Assembly (NCBI GenBank): GCA_905215145.1
Contig: CAJMOW010000001.1
Location: 1-64,000 of the forward strand
DNA from: an uncultured bacterium
GTDB taxonomy: Bacteria; Bacillota_I; Bacilli_A; RF39; UBA660
Length of the DNA stretch: 64,000 nucleotides
Direction: 5' to 3'
The stretch's first letter is position 1, and the number at the start of each line of letters is the position of its first letter. Of the stretch, positions 16,931 through 26,620 are shown piece after piece. A program made the translations under genes and the position numbers. Under the pieces are notes generated by a model. That model ran no database searches, was not told the DNA's origin, and saw only the letters and a list, made by a program, of their open reading frames with translations.

Positions 16931-18582
16931 ATGATAATTAAAAATGAGGCAAATGATCCTGTAGAAAAAAAGGATGTTAGTAGGCGTGAATGCACTTTAA
17001 GTGCTGAAATTCAAAAACTACTTCTTCGTCAGCTTAAACATGAATTGCAAAATCATAATGCGTATATGAATTTTGCAAATTACTTTGGTGTTAGAGGATT
17101 TGTTATTCTTGAAGAGTATTACAAACAAAGAGCAGATGAAGAATACTTACATCATTCCTGGATTCGTAAATATTTAAATGAAAACGATGCAGAGTATATT
17201 TATCCTACTATTGAGCAGTTTGATAAGAAAGTAGAAGATATGGTAGATCCTTTTAAGATTACCGTAGATCTTGAAATTGAAACTACTCAAATGATTAATG
17301 AAATTGTTGATCAGGCAGCTAATGAGAGTGATTGGGCTACTTTCAACTGGTTGAACGGGCATGATAAAGAGACAGGAATGTTAGTGAACGAGCAGGTAGA
17401 ATTCTGCCTGTCTGCTTAGAAATAAGTAGAATAGAATAAATCAAAAACGGTGAAGGCTGAGATGCTAATACCGTGCTAAACTTAATAGTAATATATTAAG
17501 TCAGTGTAACGCATAGGTTTTGAACCTAATTTGTTTGTGAGTCTGAAAAAGAATTTGTATATTTGTACTATGTTTAATTAAAATATTATGATATATGACA
17601 AATAACAAACAAATTTATGAAAATAAAATTATGACTTCAAATAGTTCTGGAGATTTTATCATTCTAGAATATATTGATTCATATAATGTAATAATAAAAT
17701 TTTTACAAACAGGTACTATTATTACTGCTGAACTAGGTAATCTAAAAAAGGGCTCTGTTAAAGATCCTTATTATCCGTCTGTATACAATACAGGTTATTT
17801 TGGAGTAGGTCAATATAGTTCTAGGGACAAAAACGGTAAACAAACTCGATGTTATAAAATTTGGAAAGAAATGATTGGAAGATGTTATTGTCCAAAAGTT
17901 TCTGAATATAATAACTATGGAGGAAATGGAGTTACTGTTTGTAAAGAATGATTAAATTTTCAGAATTTTGCAGATTGATATTATAATAATTGTTATAACG
18001 AATCATTTGTTATAGATAAAGATTTCTTGGTAAAGGGGAATAAAATTTATTCTCCAAATTATTGTTGTTTTATCCCAAAGGAAATTAATACTGCTATTAC
18101 TTGAAGATTTCAATGTAGAGGTAATACTCCAATAGGAGTCAGAATCAAAAACAATAAAATAATTGCTCAAATTAATTATATGAATAAGAAAAAACATATA
18201 GGAACTTTTTCTACAATTGAAGAAGCATTTAGAGCATATAAGAAAGAGAAAGAAACTTGTTTAAAGGAATATGCTAACAAATATAAAAATATACTTCCAA
18301 AACAGGTATACAACGCTATATACAATTATAAAATATTAATAACAGATTAGAATAAAATAAACCCACGAGTGATTTACCCTTAACAGATAATGCTGAAGGT
18401 GAAAATATATGCTGAGCTTATACAAAATGAAGTATAAGAAGTATAGATAAAAAGCTATACGATAACAAAATTGAGAAGAAGAATCTATTAGCCGTACTGT
18501 TCTAGATATAGCAGAAACTGAGGGCTCTTGGCTTAGAAAGGAAAAATCTATTATGAATGCCTATAAGGGAGACATAGACTAA
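16931..18582 (+). CDS. ferritin-like iron-storage protein, split by intron 4
   Basis: Exons 16931-17397 and 18474-18582 join to 191 aa. LLRQLKHELQNHNAYMNFAN, then EEYYKQRADEEYLHHSWI (E..E..H of the ferroxidase centre), LEIETTQMINEIVDQA and SDWATFNWLN follow bacterial non-haem ferritin order. Across the splice the frame reads NEQVEEESIS, the conserved EQVEEE helix. Bacterial ferritins oxidise Fe(II) and store it as a 24-mer. A phage copy may protect DNA, or serve iron-dependent enzymes; neither is shown. The short loop GHDKETGML before NEQVEEE is longer than usual. Confidence 0.82.
17534..17565 (+). promoter_or_regulatory. Bacteroidales-type promoter inside intron 4
   Basis: TTTG, 20 bases, TATATTTG: an exact consensus pair ending 29 bases upstream of the endonuclease start at 17595. 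Confidence 0.6.
17595..18350 (+). CDS. intron-encoded HNH/AP2-family endonuclease, 251 aa
   Basis: CYKIWKEMIGRCYCPKVSEY and VTVCKEWLNFQNFADWYYNN match the phage HNH-like endonucleases that carry an AP2-type DNA-binding domain. NKIYSPNYCCFIPKEIN follows, then a C-terminal AP2 half with KKKHIGTFSTIEEAFRAYKK. Three Trp codons are TGA, so under the standard code the gene would look fragmented. Presumed to spread intron 4 into ferritin genes that lack it. Confidence 0.8.
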
Positions 18583-18583
18583 T

Positions 18584-18952
18584 ATGTCCATATTAGAGCT
18601 CGAACAGCATAACATAATTGTCTACAGAAACGATCCTAATTATATTAAAGCCTGTTTAAATATTGGAATGGGGGTGTTAGCATATGTACCAAAAACTAAA
18701 TTCAACTCTAGTTTTGGACTAAAAATAGTCTTTAGAGTTAGTAATGTGAATATCTTGCCACCATATCTTCTAAAATTTGATATAAACCTTCTTAGTAATC
18801 CTGAGGAATCATGTTTTTATCTTAGTGATATTAAGTATAAGAATGAGTTCTTTTATTGTATTAATATCTTTAACTCTTATAGATATTATATAGAGATTAA
18901 CAACAAAATATATAATATTTATTCCCTTCCAATCGGAGGGTTTAAAATATAA
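18584..18952 (+). CDS. hypothetical protein, 122 aa (paralogue of 13532-13852)
   Basis: Starts one base after the ferritin stop. NIIVYRNDPNYIKACLNIG aligns with the smaller protein at 13532-13852. The rest is beta-rich with SLPIGGFKI at the end. No domain known; the pairing suggests a phage-specific family. Confidence 0.55.
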   Translation: MSILELEQHNIIVYRNDPNYIKACLNIGMGVLAYVPKTKFNSSFGLKIVFRVSNVNILPPYLLKFDINLLSNPEESCFYLSDIKYKNEFFYCINIFNSYRYYIEINNKIYNIYSLPIGGFKI

Positions 18953-18958
18953 AAAGTT

Positions 18959-19765
18959 ATGACAATTAATCTTCCTGATACAATTAAAGACCTCTACATA
19001 GTTGGAGATGTACATGGAGAATGGAATTCAGTTATACATAACATTCGACAATATAAAATAAAAAATTCAGTATTTATTTTCTGCGGAGATGTGGGAATAG
19101 GATTTGAGCGGTTGAAATATTATACAGATCATGTAATTCCTGAATTACATAAAGTATTAAAAAAGTTTAATGATATATTTATTTGGATTAGAGGAAATCA
19201 CAGTAACCCAAAGTATTACAATAATCAACTTATTAATACTAATTATGTTAAGTGTGTTCCTGACTATACTATAATAAATACTTGTAATCTTAATATTCTT
19301 TGTATTGGAGGAGCTACATCTGTAGATAGAATTATTAGGAAGCAAAATGATTCTGTTAATATAGTTAGATATATGAAGTATCACAATTGTGACTATAAAA
19401 CAGCAGAACTAAATGCTCTTAAGACATATTGGGAAGATGAAATTGTTCAATATCAACCTAAAGTTGATACTAAAATAGATATTATCTGTTCTCACACATC
19501 TCCATCATTTTGTTTTCCAACAGATAAAGGAGGTATTGTAAGCGAGTTTGCTCAATATGATAATGAATTATTAAAGGACATAGAAGAAGAGAGAGCTATT
19601 ATGGATAGGATCTATAATGATTATAAAGATGATATTACTAATTGGTATTATGGACATTTTCATCAAAGCAATACTCAAACTGTAGGTAATATCTGTTTTC
19701 GATTACTTAACATTGGAGAAATCTGTAGATATTATGACCCCTCAAACAGTAACAATATATTGTAA
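18959..19765 (+). CDS. calcineurin-like metallophosphoesterase, 268 aa
   Basis: All five metal-binding motifs of the family are in order: IVGDVHGEWN (DxH), FCGDVGIGFE (GD), WIRGNHSNPK (GNH), ICSHTSPSF (H) and YYGHFHQSN (GHxH). The fold hydrolyses phosphomonoesters or diesters of nucleotides, proteins or nucleic acid; the substrate cannot be read from sequence. Its Trp codons are all TGG. The C-terminal end overlaps the next gene by 32 bases. Confidence 0.85.
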   Translation: MTINLPDTIKDLYIVGDVHGEWNSVIHNIRQYKIKNSVFIFCGDVGIGFERLKYYTDHVIPELHKVLKKFNDIFIWIRGNHSNPKYYNNQLINTNYVKCVPDYTIINTCNLNILCIGGATSVDRIIRKQNDSVNIVRYMKYHNCDYKTAELNALKTYWEDEIVQYQPKVDTKIDIICSHTSPSFCFPTDKGGIVSEFAQYDNELLKDIEEERAIMDRIYNDYKDDITNWYYGHFHQSNTQTVGNICFRLLNIGEICRYYDPSNSNNIL

Positions 19766-20063
19766 GGTCTTAGTTATTCAAGAAGGACAATATACTGAAA
19801 TAGTTGTTGAAGACCTAAATCGTAATATAACAGACGATTTAAAATATGTTACAATAGTTAGACTTCCAAACTGAGATACTGCTAATACATTTGAAGTTGG
19901 TGATATTGGTTACTTACAATTTCAATGTGTAGAAGGTGGGATTACTCAATGGTTTAACAAAAATTTAAAAGATTTTGAAGTTTATAATTATAGTAATAAT
20001 TATTTTGTAAATTTCTTTAAACAAAAAGATATATGTAAACAAGACAAATTTGATTTTGAATAA
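19734..20063 (+). CDS. conserved hypothetical phage protein, 109 aa
   Basis: Reads MTPQTVTIYCKVLVIQEGQY, then RLPNWDTANTFEVGDIGYLQ (Trp as TGA) and ends NYFVNFFKQ with a basic tail. The order 'CKVL...CPNW...GDIGYL...YSTNYFLNF' is common in Bacteroidetes and Firmicutes phages, with no function assigned. Confidence 0.65.
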
Positions 20064-20064
20064 T

Positions 20065-20910
20065 ATGAGTACAGAATTTGGTGAAAAATTGCAAAACGCA
20101 ATGGATTCTATTGAATCCCTAACATGGAAAGATAAGAGTGGTAATGATATAAAACTTATGACAGCTCCTGAGGAAGATATTAGAAAGTGATATAAGCATT
20201 GTTATGAAATGCTATACAATTCAAATCCATGGTCTCCAGGAAAGTTTATCGTCAGAGAGAATATTCATAAAACATGGGATTCTTGTAATACAGAGTTATT
20301 TGTAAGATATCTCTTACATGATTGCGACACCGATATAAAAACAAAGAAAGATATTCTTGACTATATAAATAGTCAAAGATCCTCCCATGAAGAGGATATA
20401 CTTAATGAATCTATTTCAGTTCTATTTAACGGACTTGAGCCTATTTTTGAAAAGGTAACTGTTAGCCGTCTCATGGACGCTTGTTTTGATAAACTTGATA
20501 TTTTAAATAAGAAAATGATTACTGATAAGTTTATTTTAGCACAGGGAATCTGGCTAACGGATAATGAAAAGGTTGAGTTAACTGAGGTCGATAGTAATGG
20601 AAGAGTGCGTAACAGAATGGAGGTAATTAAGGAAAGATTATGTTTAAATCCTGATATTAAACTTAGGGTTAGTCCAACAGGATTATCTTTTTCTGAATTT
20701 CGCTCGTTAGTTCAGCTTACTTCTTTACCTAAGATAACATCATTATCAACAATTGCATTGAAGACTCTAAGAGATAAAATATTATTATTGTTAGACAATG
20801 ATCTAAATTATCATATTAATAAATGGCATACTTTAATGTCTAATATTCAACGAGTAGCTGAAGCAAGAAATATTTCATTGCCAATATTTGAAAAGATAAG
20901 TAAAGTGTAA
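20065..20910 (+). CDS. hypothetical protein, 281 aa
   Basis: Mostly helical and charged; MSTEFGEKLQNAMDSIE at the start, RNRMEVIKERLCLNPDIKLR mid-protein and QRVAEARNISLPIFEK at the end. One Trp (RKWYKHCY) is TGA. It precedes the helicase, so a replication role is possible but unsupported by motifs. Confidence 0.6.
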
Positions 20911-20946
20911 TTTATTTTTATATCTAATCAATTTTTTGTATCTTTG

Positions 20947-23420
20947 ATGAACCGAGACGAACGTCAGAAATTAAGTGTTCTCCGATGGATAGATGCTGGG
21001 GGGCGTGCAAGTGTAGTTGCAAGCACTGGATACGGTAATATTTGTAATTTTAAAAAATAATTTGTATATTTACATAAAATTAATTTTTAACTAAAAATAT
21101 AATTACATGAGTAAATTTACAAATACAGAAGAATTAGAAATAGTTAATAAGTATAAAGAAAAAATATCTATAACTAAAATTGCATTTGTCAAAGTATAGA
21201 GTATATAAAATAAATTTATCAATAGATATTAACGATTTGATCACAGATTATAATAATAATATTTCTTTAACAAAAATGCAAAGTAAATATAAAATAAAAA
21301 GACAAGATATTGCTATGGCATTAATGTATGAAGGATATGATATTATTAATAAATGAAATCAGGTAAAGTTTGATGAGCATATTTTTGATGTTATAGATAC
21401 CGAAGAAAAAGCTTATTGATTGGGTTTTATTTTTGCTGATGGATATATTGCATCTTTTTCTAAAGAAGAAAAACCTAGATATACTTTTGAATTATGTTTA
21501 AAAGGAGATGATTATTTACATTTAGAGAAATTTAAAGAGTTTATAAAGTACAATGGTCCTGGAAAAGTTACAATAAGTAATGTCAGATGTAATAATAAAA
21601 TATGTAAAAGATGTAGATTTAGTATTACTAATAAATTTTTCTGACATTCTTTATATGAAAAAGGGTGTGTTCCAAATAAAAGTTTGACTTTGACATTTCC
21701 ATCTATTAATATATTTAAAGATTCTTTATTAATTAAACACTTTATTAGAGGATATTTTGATGGAGACGGGTCTTTATCATTTTATAAAAATATAAAATCT
21801 GTATCTCCTAATATATCAATTTTAGGTACTAAAGAATTTTTAGAAAAATTAAGCGATATTTTAGGAATTCCTACTAGATTAAGTAAACAAAAAAGATATA
21901 AACATAATACTTGAACGCTATATTTTAATAAAGAAAGTGCTTTAAAATTTCTAAGTAATATATATGATGATTCTTCTGTTTATTTGGATAGAAAATATAA
22001 TAGATATTTATTTTTTAAAATTACTTGCCACTCATTAAAGGAATTTAATGAGTTCTTTGAATAATTTTCGGTGAACTCTGAGATGAGAATACCGAGCTAA
22101 CTATTATAGTAATATATAATAGCAGTGTAACGCATAGAAAGTGAACCTATTAATTTAATAGAATATAATCTTTCCACGAGTATTCAATATCCCAACTGAA
22201 ATAAGTGGATAAAAATATATGCTGAACTATATCGAATATGAAGATATAGAATCTAGAGATAAAAAGCTCTAGAGATAACAAAATTGAAAACCCGTGTTGC
22301 AATTATAGCAATAAAAGCTTTTGTAAAAAGAAATCCAGCATTTAATGGTTTAATTGCTGTTCCAACAGATGTTTTGAAAGAACAGTGAAATAGAGAGTTG
22401 GCTAAAAACCAACTCTTTTCTGTCTGTAAAGTAGAGATATTTAATACTATCATTAAACAGCAATATCAAGTTGACCTATTAGTAGTAGATGAATGTCATT
22501 TATCTGCAAGTCCAACATTTATCAATATCTATAACTGTGTAGAATATAAATATCTTTTAGGATTAACGGCAACCTGGACTCGTCTAGACGGAAGTGAAAA
22601 ATATCTTGAACAGTTTATGTCTGTTTGTGATACAATTACATTACAAGAGGCATTAGAAAATAACTGGGTATCTTCATATAGAAAATATAAAGTTCTTCTA
22701 CATGTCGATATGGAGAAATACTGAGAGTATAATACTAAATTCCAGCAATTATTTGCTTATTTTAACCACGATTTTAAGTTGGTGATGGAATTAGTTAAGT
22801 CACCAAAAAAAGTGAAAATTTGGGCCCAAAAATGTGGGAAAAATGATAATGCTACAAGAGGTTACTTAGCTCAATTTATGAAATACTTAAAGCTAAGAAA
22901 AACTTTTGTCATGACTCATCCTAAAAAGTTTGAAGTTGCAAATAAAATTCTAGACTTTAGACGAGACAAGAAATGTATATTGTTTACTGCTACTGTAAAA
23001 GATGCAGAGCTATTTAAATCAAGAGCTTTAGTATTGCATAGTCAGAAAAAGAAAAAGGAGAATAGGATAATTCTTGAAACATTTAATCAATTAGATATTG
23101 CTAATATTGTTTCTCCTAAAGCTTTAGATGCTGGTGTCGATGTTAGAGGATTATCTGTAGGTATAGCTTTAACTTGTAATTCTTCTCAAGTGACTGATTT
23201 ACAACGTATTGGCCGTGTGATTAGAGCTGAAGAAAATAAAGTTGCAGAGTTTTTTACATTAGTGATTGCGGGTTCTATAGAAGAGACTTGGTATAATAAT
23301 GCCAATAAAAATCAATCTTATATAACTATTACTGAAGATCAGTTAGATGTTATATTAAAAGGTGGTGAAATTTCTACTAGACCCAAAAAAGGTATAATAG
23401 ATATAGATAATAGATTTTAA
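20947..23420 (+). CDS. superfamily 2 DNA/RNA helicase, split by intron 5
   Basis: Exons 20947-21036 and 22287-23420 join to 407 aa. Exon 1 ends VVASTGYG and exon 2 begins KTRVAIIAIKAF, rebuilding Walker A as STGYGKT. Other motifs: LLVVDECHLSASPT (DECH), LLGLTATWTRLDG (motif III), VLHSQKKKKENR and LQRIGRVIRAEEN (QRIGR, motif VI). UvsW-like helicases with this layout act in phage recombination-dependent replication. Two TGA codons (EQWNREL, EKYWEYN) are read as Trp. Confidence 0.85.
21041..21072 (+). promoter_or_regulatory. promoter-like element inside intron 5
   Basis: TTTG, 20 bases, TATATTTA: same spacing as the other intron promoters, with the last base of the downstream box changed. Lies 35 bases before ATG 21107. 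Confidence 0.4.
21107..22064 (+). pseudogene. LAGLIDADG homing endonuclease, frameshifted near its N-terminus
   Basis: ATG 21107 opens MSKFTNTEELEIVNKYKEK but meets TAG at 21197-21199. Moving forward one base at about 21185-21195 continues SKYRVYKINLSIDINDL and the rest of the enzyme: AYWLGFIFADGYIA, EKGCVPNKS, FIRGYFDGDGSLS. Both active-site acidic motifs are intact, and an internal ATG at 21276 could still yield a protein lacking the N-terminal HTH. It is a sibling of the intron 6 enzyme (same EKAYWLGF, EKGCVPNKS and FIRGYFDGDG). Several Trp codons are TGA. Confidence 0.7.
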
Positions 23421-23468
23421 TTTAAAAGATCTAACGTAATACGTTATGTTTACTTTTAATCGTATTAT

Positions 23469-24074
23469 ATGAAGTTAGATACGATTTTAAATATTATGAC
23501 TAAATATCAGTTAACAGCTGATGAAGTTTTGTTAATATATTTAACTTTTATTGCACAAACAGAGAATGGAAATCCCGAAGAGCATCGTATTTATTTCAAA
23601 AAATGATATGATGGCGGTGGTAATAAACGATTAAAAAGTTTATTTAATTCTCTCAAAGATAAGGGTATTATTAAGAAAAATTACAATCCTGATTGTTATG
23701 ATCCTGATGAAATAGAATTTAATCATAATTTTATTAAACAATATTTTAAATTAACTGGAGAATTAGGACAAGAATTAATGGATGCTTATCCATCATCATT
23801 GTATTTAAATGGTAAGATTGTAAGTTTAAAGAATATTTCTAAGAAATTTAGAGACCTACAAGAATTCTATTTTTGATATGCATCAACTATTGGACATAGT
23901 ATAAGTAAACATCAAGAAGTATTAGAAATATTAGAATGAGCTAAGATGAATGATCTTATTCATATTCCTATTATTGAATTTGTTGCTTCTTGTAAGTGAA
24001 ACGAATTTGAAGAAATGAAAATAAAGGGAATACAAGGTAAGACCAGTACTTATGATGTTTATACAACTGCTTAA
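23469..24074 (+). CDS. winged-helix-like replication-associated protein, 201 aa
   Basis: With TGA as Trp it is open throughout; all four Trp codons (KKWYDGG, YFWYAS, LEWAKM, CKWNEF) are TGA. The N-terminal 75 residues, LTADEVLLIYLTFIAQ to LKDKGIIKKN, look like a winged helix. The stop overlaps the helicase start by one base, which suggests co-translation with the DnaB-like ATPase. A loader or initiator role is a guess from position. Confidence 0.6.
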
Positions 24075-26618
24075 TGAGTTTAGTAGGTGAATTATATTCT
24101 AAAATAGAAGATGGACGAGAAGGTAAAAATATAGGTCTTAAAACAGGACTTTTAAAACTGGATTTTTATACTGGAGGGTTTAAAAAAGGGGTATATAAAC
24201 TTATCTTTAGCAAAAGTAGTGTTGGTAAAACATTAATGATTTCCAACGCAGATATTTGTAAATATAAATAAATTGCGTTATTTTTGTAGTAAAAATTAAA
24301 ATAATTTTTACTATGATAAACAAAATAATAGAACTAAGAAAACAAAATTTAAATTCATTTGAAATATCTAACAAACTAAATATTTCAAAACAAGCTGTAG
24401 ATTTAATTCTTTTAGATTTTTATTTCAAGAATGTTAGAAAACATAAAGTAAATGATGTAAAAGTTAAAGAAGCCTTATGTAAATTTCATGAAAATCCTGA
24501 AATATCACTTAAATCTGTTTCTAAATTGTGCAATTGTACATCTGCTGCATTAGGTAATTTATTTAAACGATGCGGAATTTATTTATCACATAAAAGTAAT
24601 AGGATATCATATACGTTTAAATTAAATGATTTAAAAAATATGATTGATTGTTTTAATAACGGTATGTCTCTGAAAGAAATAGGTAAATTATATAATACTC
24701 AAGGTTGTGTTATTTCAAAGTTTCTAAAAAAACATAATTTCAGCCTAAATCGTAAAACAGTAAATGAATCATTTTTTGATGTAATAGACACAGAAGCAAA
24801 AGCATATTGATTGGGATTTTTATATGCTGATGGTAATGTTTCTACAAATTCTTACCATATCTCATGTGATTTACATATTGATGACATTGAACATCTAGAA
24901 AAATTATATAGTGCCTTAAATATTTTCAGATTACCAAGAACTGATAATAAATTGCAACGATGTAGATTTGCTATTTCTTGTAAACATATTAAAGATGCTC
25001 TAATAGAAAAAGGATGTGTTCCAAATAAAAGTTATATCTTAAAATTTCCAGATGAAAATATCTTTAAATCTAAAGATTTAATAAGACATTTTATTAGAGG
25101 ATATTTTGATGGTGATGGATGTTTATCTTATGGAGGTAGTAAAAATATTTTTAAACCAAGATGTTGTATTGTTGGAACTAAAAATATTTTACAAAATATA
25201 GAAGTATATTCAAATACTTCATGAACATGATATGTTGCAAATAAAACAAGTGATCTAATATTTGATATAAAAAGTAATATAAATAATAGTATTAAATTTT
25301 TACAGTGAATTTATGAAAATTCTACAATTTATTTAAATAGGAAATATTATAGATATTTGTGTTTTAAAAATCATAATTTTGCCGTCTCTAAAAGTGATTT
25401 TAGAGATAATGATCGGGTAATATCGGAGAAGGCTAAGCTATATGTACAGAATAATTATCCAAATTTTGTATATAAGCATGTTAACACCGAGATAATAAAG
25501 TAATTTAAAAGTTATTTTATATTGTAACGCATAGGAAATGAACCTGTTATACAGAATATAATTTTCCCAAGAGTATCCGACATCTCAAAGAGATGAAAAT
25601 ATATGCTGAACTTATAGGAAACTATAAGAATTACTTGATAAAAAGCAAGTAAGATAACAAATTGAAAAGCTCTTTTGTTATATATACAGATATATATCGT
25701 ATCTTAAAAGATTATCCAGATAAAGATATAATTATAGTTTATTTTTCTCTTGAACTAAGTGCTAATACATTGTTGGCAAAATTGTTAAGCTTATATTTAT
25801 ATGAAACTTATGGTATTGAAGTTACATATATGCAGTTAATGTCATTTACTAATAAGTTATCAGATGATATACATAAGTATGTAATTAAAGCTCGTGAGTG
25901 GTTAGAATCTATAAGTCATAAGTTTATTATATATGATAAACAGCTTTCTGCGGATTCTTTTTATGCAGAAATGATGGAACTCCATAAAAGTTTAGGAACC
26001 TTTCAAAAAAGTCCTGATGGAAAAAGAACTATATATACTCCAAATAATCCTAATCAAATAGTTAATGTTGTTATTGATCATTTACTTTTAGTAAATCCTC
26101 AAAAAGGGAGAACTAAAAAAGAAGAAATGGATCTTATATCAACTTATTGTGTCAGATTTAGAGAACTATGTCAAACTAGTTTTGATATTATAATGCAAGA
26201 AAATAGAAATAGTACAACTATGGATAGGAGAAAAGCTGGTATGGAAGAGCCTACTGCTGATGAAATTCAACAGTCGGGGGAGCCATTACAAGCTGCTGAT
26301 ATTTGTATTGCATTATTTAGTCCATTTAAAACCCAACTAAAAAGTTATAGAGGATATAAAATAATGGATGATAACGAAGGATATGGTTTACAAGATATTT
26401 GTAGATCTATTATTATTCTTAAAAATAGATATGGTATTTCCAATAGAATTATCATGTCTGCTTTCAAAGGTAGTATTGGTATGTTTTATCCTTTACCCAA
26501 ATCTGATGAAATAAATTATGAAGATTATCTTTCATGAAGAGAAAAAGAAATAAAAGATGCAACTGTAAAAGATACAGAAGTAAAAGATATCAGAAATAAA
26601 AATAAATTTAGTTTTTAA
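24074..26618 (+). CDS. DnaB-like replicative helicase ATPase, split by intron 6
   Basis: Exons 24074-24226 and 25665-26618 join to 368 aa. GLKTGLLKLDFYTGGFKKG is the DnaB/RecA entry. The splice joins FSKSSVG to KSSFVIYTD as Walker A. IIVYFSLELSANTLLAKL (the SLE motif), NVVIDHLLLV (Walker B region) and MQENRNST with QQSGEPLQAADI follow the DnaB C-domain order. No N-terminal primase-binding domain is present, as in some phage helicases. One TGA (LSWREKE) is read as Trp. A RecA-type recombinase is less likely given the SLE and QENR motifs. Confidence 0.82.
24255..24286 (+). promoter_or_regulatory. Bacteroidales-type promoter inside intron 6
   Basis: TTTG, 20 bases, TATTTTTG, an exact consensus pair 26 bases before the endonuclease ATG. 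The predicted start of transcription (about 24292) falls inside the left arm of the hairpin that covers the start codon. Confidence 0.6.
24287..24313 (+). promoter_or_regulatory. hairpin overlapping the endonuclease start codon
   Basis: Perfect 11-bp inverted repeat TAGTAAAAATT / AATTTTTACTA with a 5-base loop; the right arm ends on the A of ATG 24313. In a long transcript it would mask the initiation region, whereas RNA started at the adjacent promoter would lack most of the left arm. Confidence 0.5.
24313..25503 (+). CDS. LAGLIDADG homing endonuclease with HTH N-terminus, 396 aa
   Basis: N-terminal helix-turn-helix repeats (SFEISNKLNISKQAVDLIL and MSLKEIGKLYNTQGCVISKF), then AYWLGFLYADGNVS and FIRGYFDGDGCLS as the two catalytic LAGLIDADG helices. 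At least three Trp codons are TGA, including the one in AYWLGFLYADG. The C-terminus runs on into the intron core (FAVSKSDFRDNDRV), so protein and ribozyme share sequence there. Sister of the intron 5 enzyme but intact. Confidence 0.85.
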
Positions 26619-26620
26619 AT

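Larger units (their letters stand above)
17398..18473 (+). mobile_element. group I intron 4 with HNH/AP2-type endonuclease gene (in ferritin)
   Basis: 1076 nt. Starts after GAGCAGGT and ends in GATAACAAAATTG. Contains the core blocks AAACGGTGAAGGCTG, AATACCGTGCTAA, GTAACGCATAG and GAAAATATATGCTGAGC shared with introns 5, 6 and 8. Removal restores EQVEEE. Confidence 0.85.
21037..22286 (+). mobile_element. group I intron 5 with LAGLIDADG gene (in SF2 helicase Walker A)
   Basis: 1250 nt between TACGGT and AAAACC; ends GATAACAAAATTG. The endonuclease gene starts close to the 5' splice site, while the core (TTTTCGGTGAACTCTGAG, AATACCGAGCTAAC, GTAACGCATAG, ATATATGCTGAACT) follows it, so the gene seems to sit in an extended P1 loop. 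Closely similar in layout to intron 6. Confidence 0.85.
24227..25664 (+). mobile_element. group I intron 6 with LAGLIDADG gene (in DnaB-like Walker A)
   Basis: 1438 nt, the longest complete intron here, inserted after GTTGGT and before AAAAGC and ending GATAACAAATTG. Same site type (Gly|Lys of the P-loop) and same layout as intron 5: endonuclease first, core afterwards (GTAACGCATAG, ATATATGCTGAACT). Confidence 0.87.

Noticed and set aside
20939..20946. TATCTTTG as promoter of the SF2 helicase
   Set aside because: The box touches the ATG, so transcription would start inside the gene, and no matching upstream box at about 20 bases is present; probably chance in AT-rich DNA.
24074..26618. Inteins in the DnaB-like and SF2 helicase genes instead of introns
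   Set aside because: The insertions contain in-frame stops, separate start codons and RNA core blocks, and no Hint-domain ends (Cys...HN) are present.
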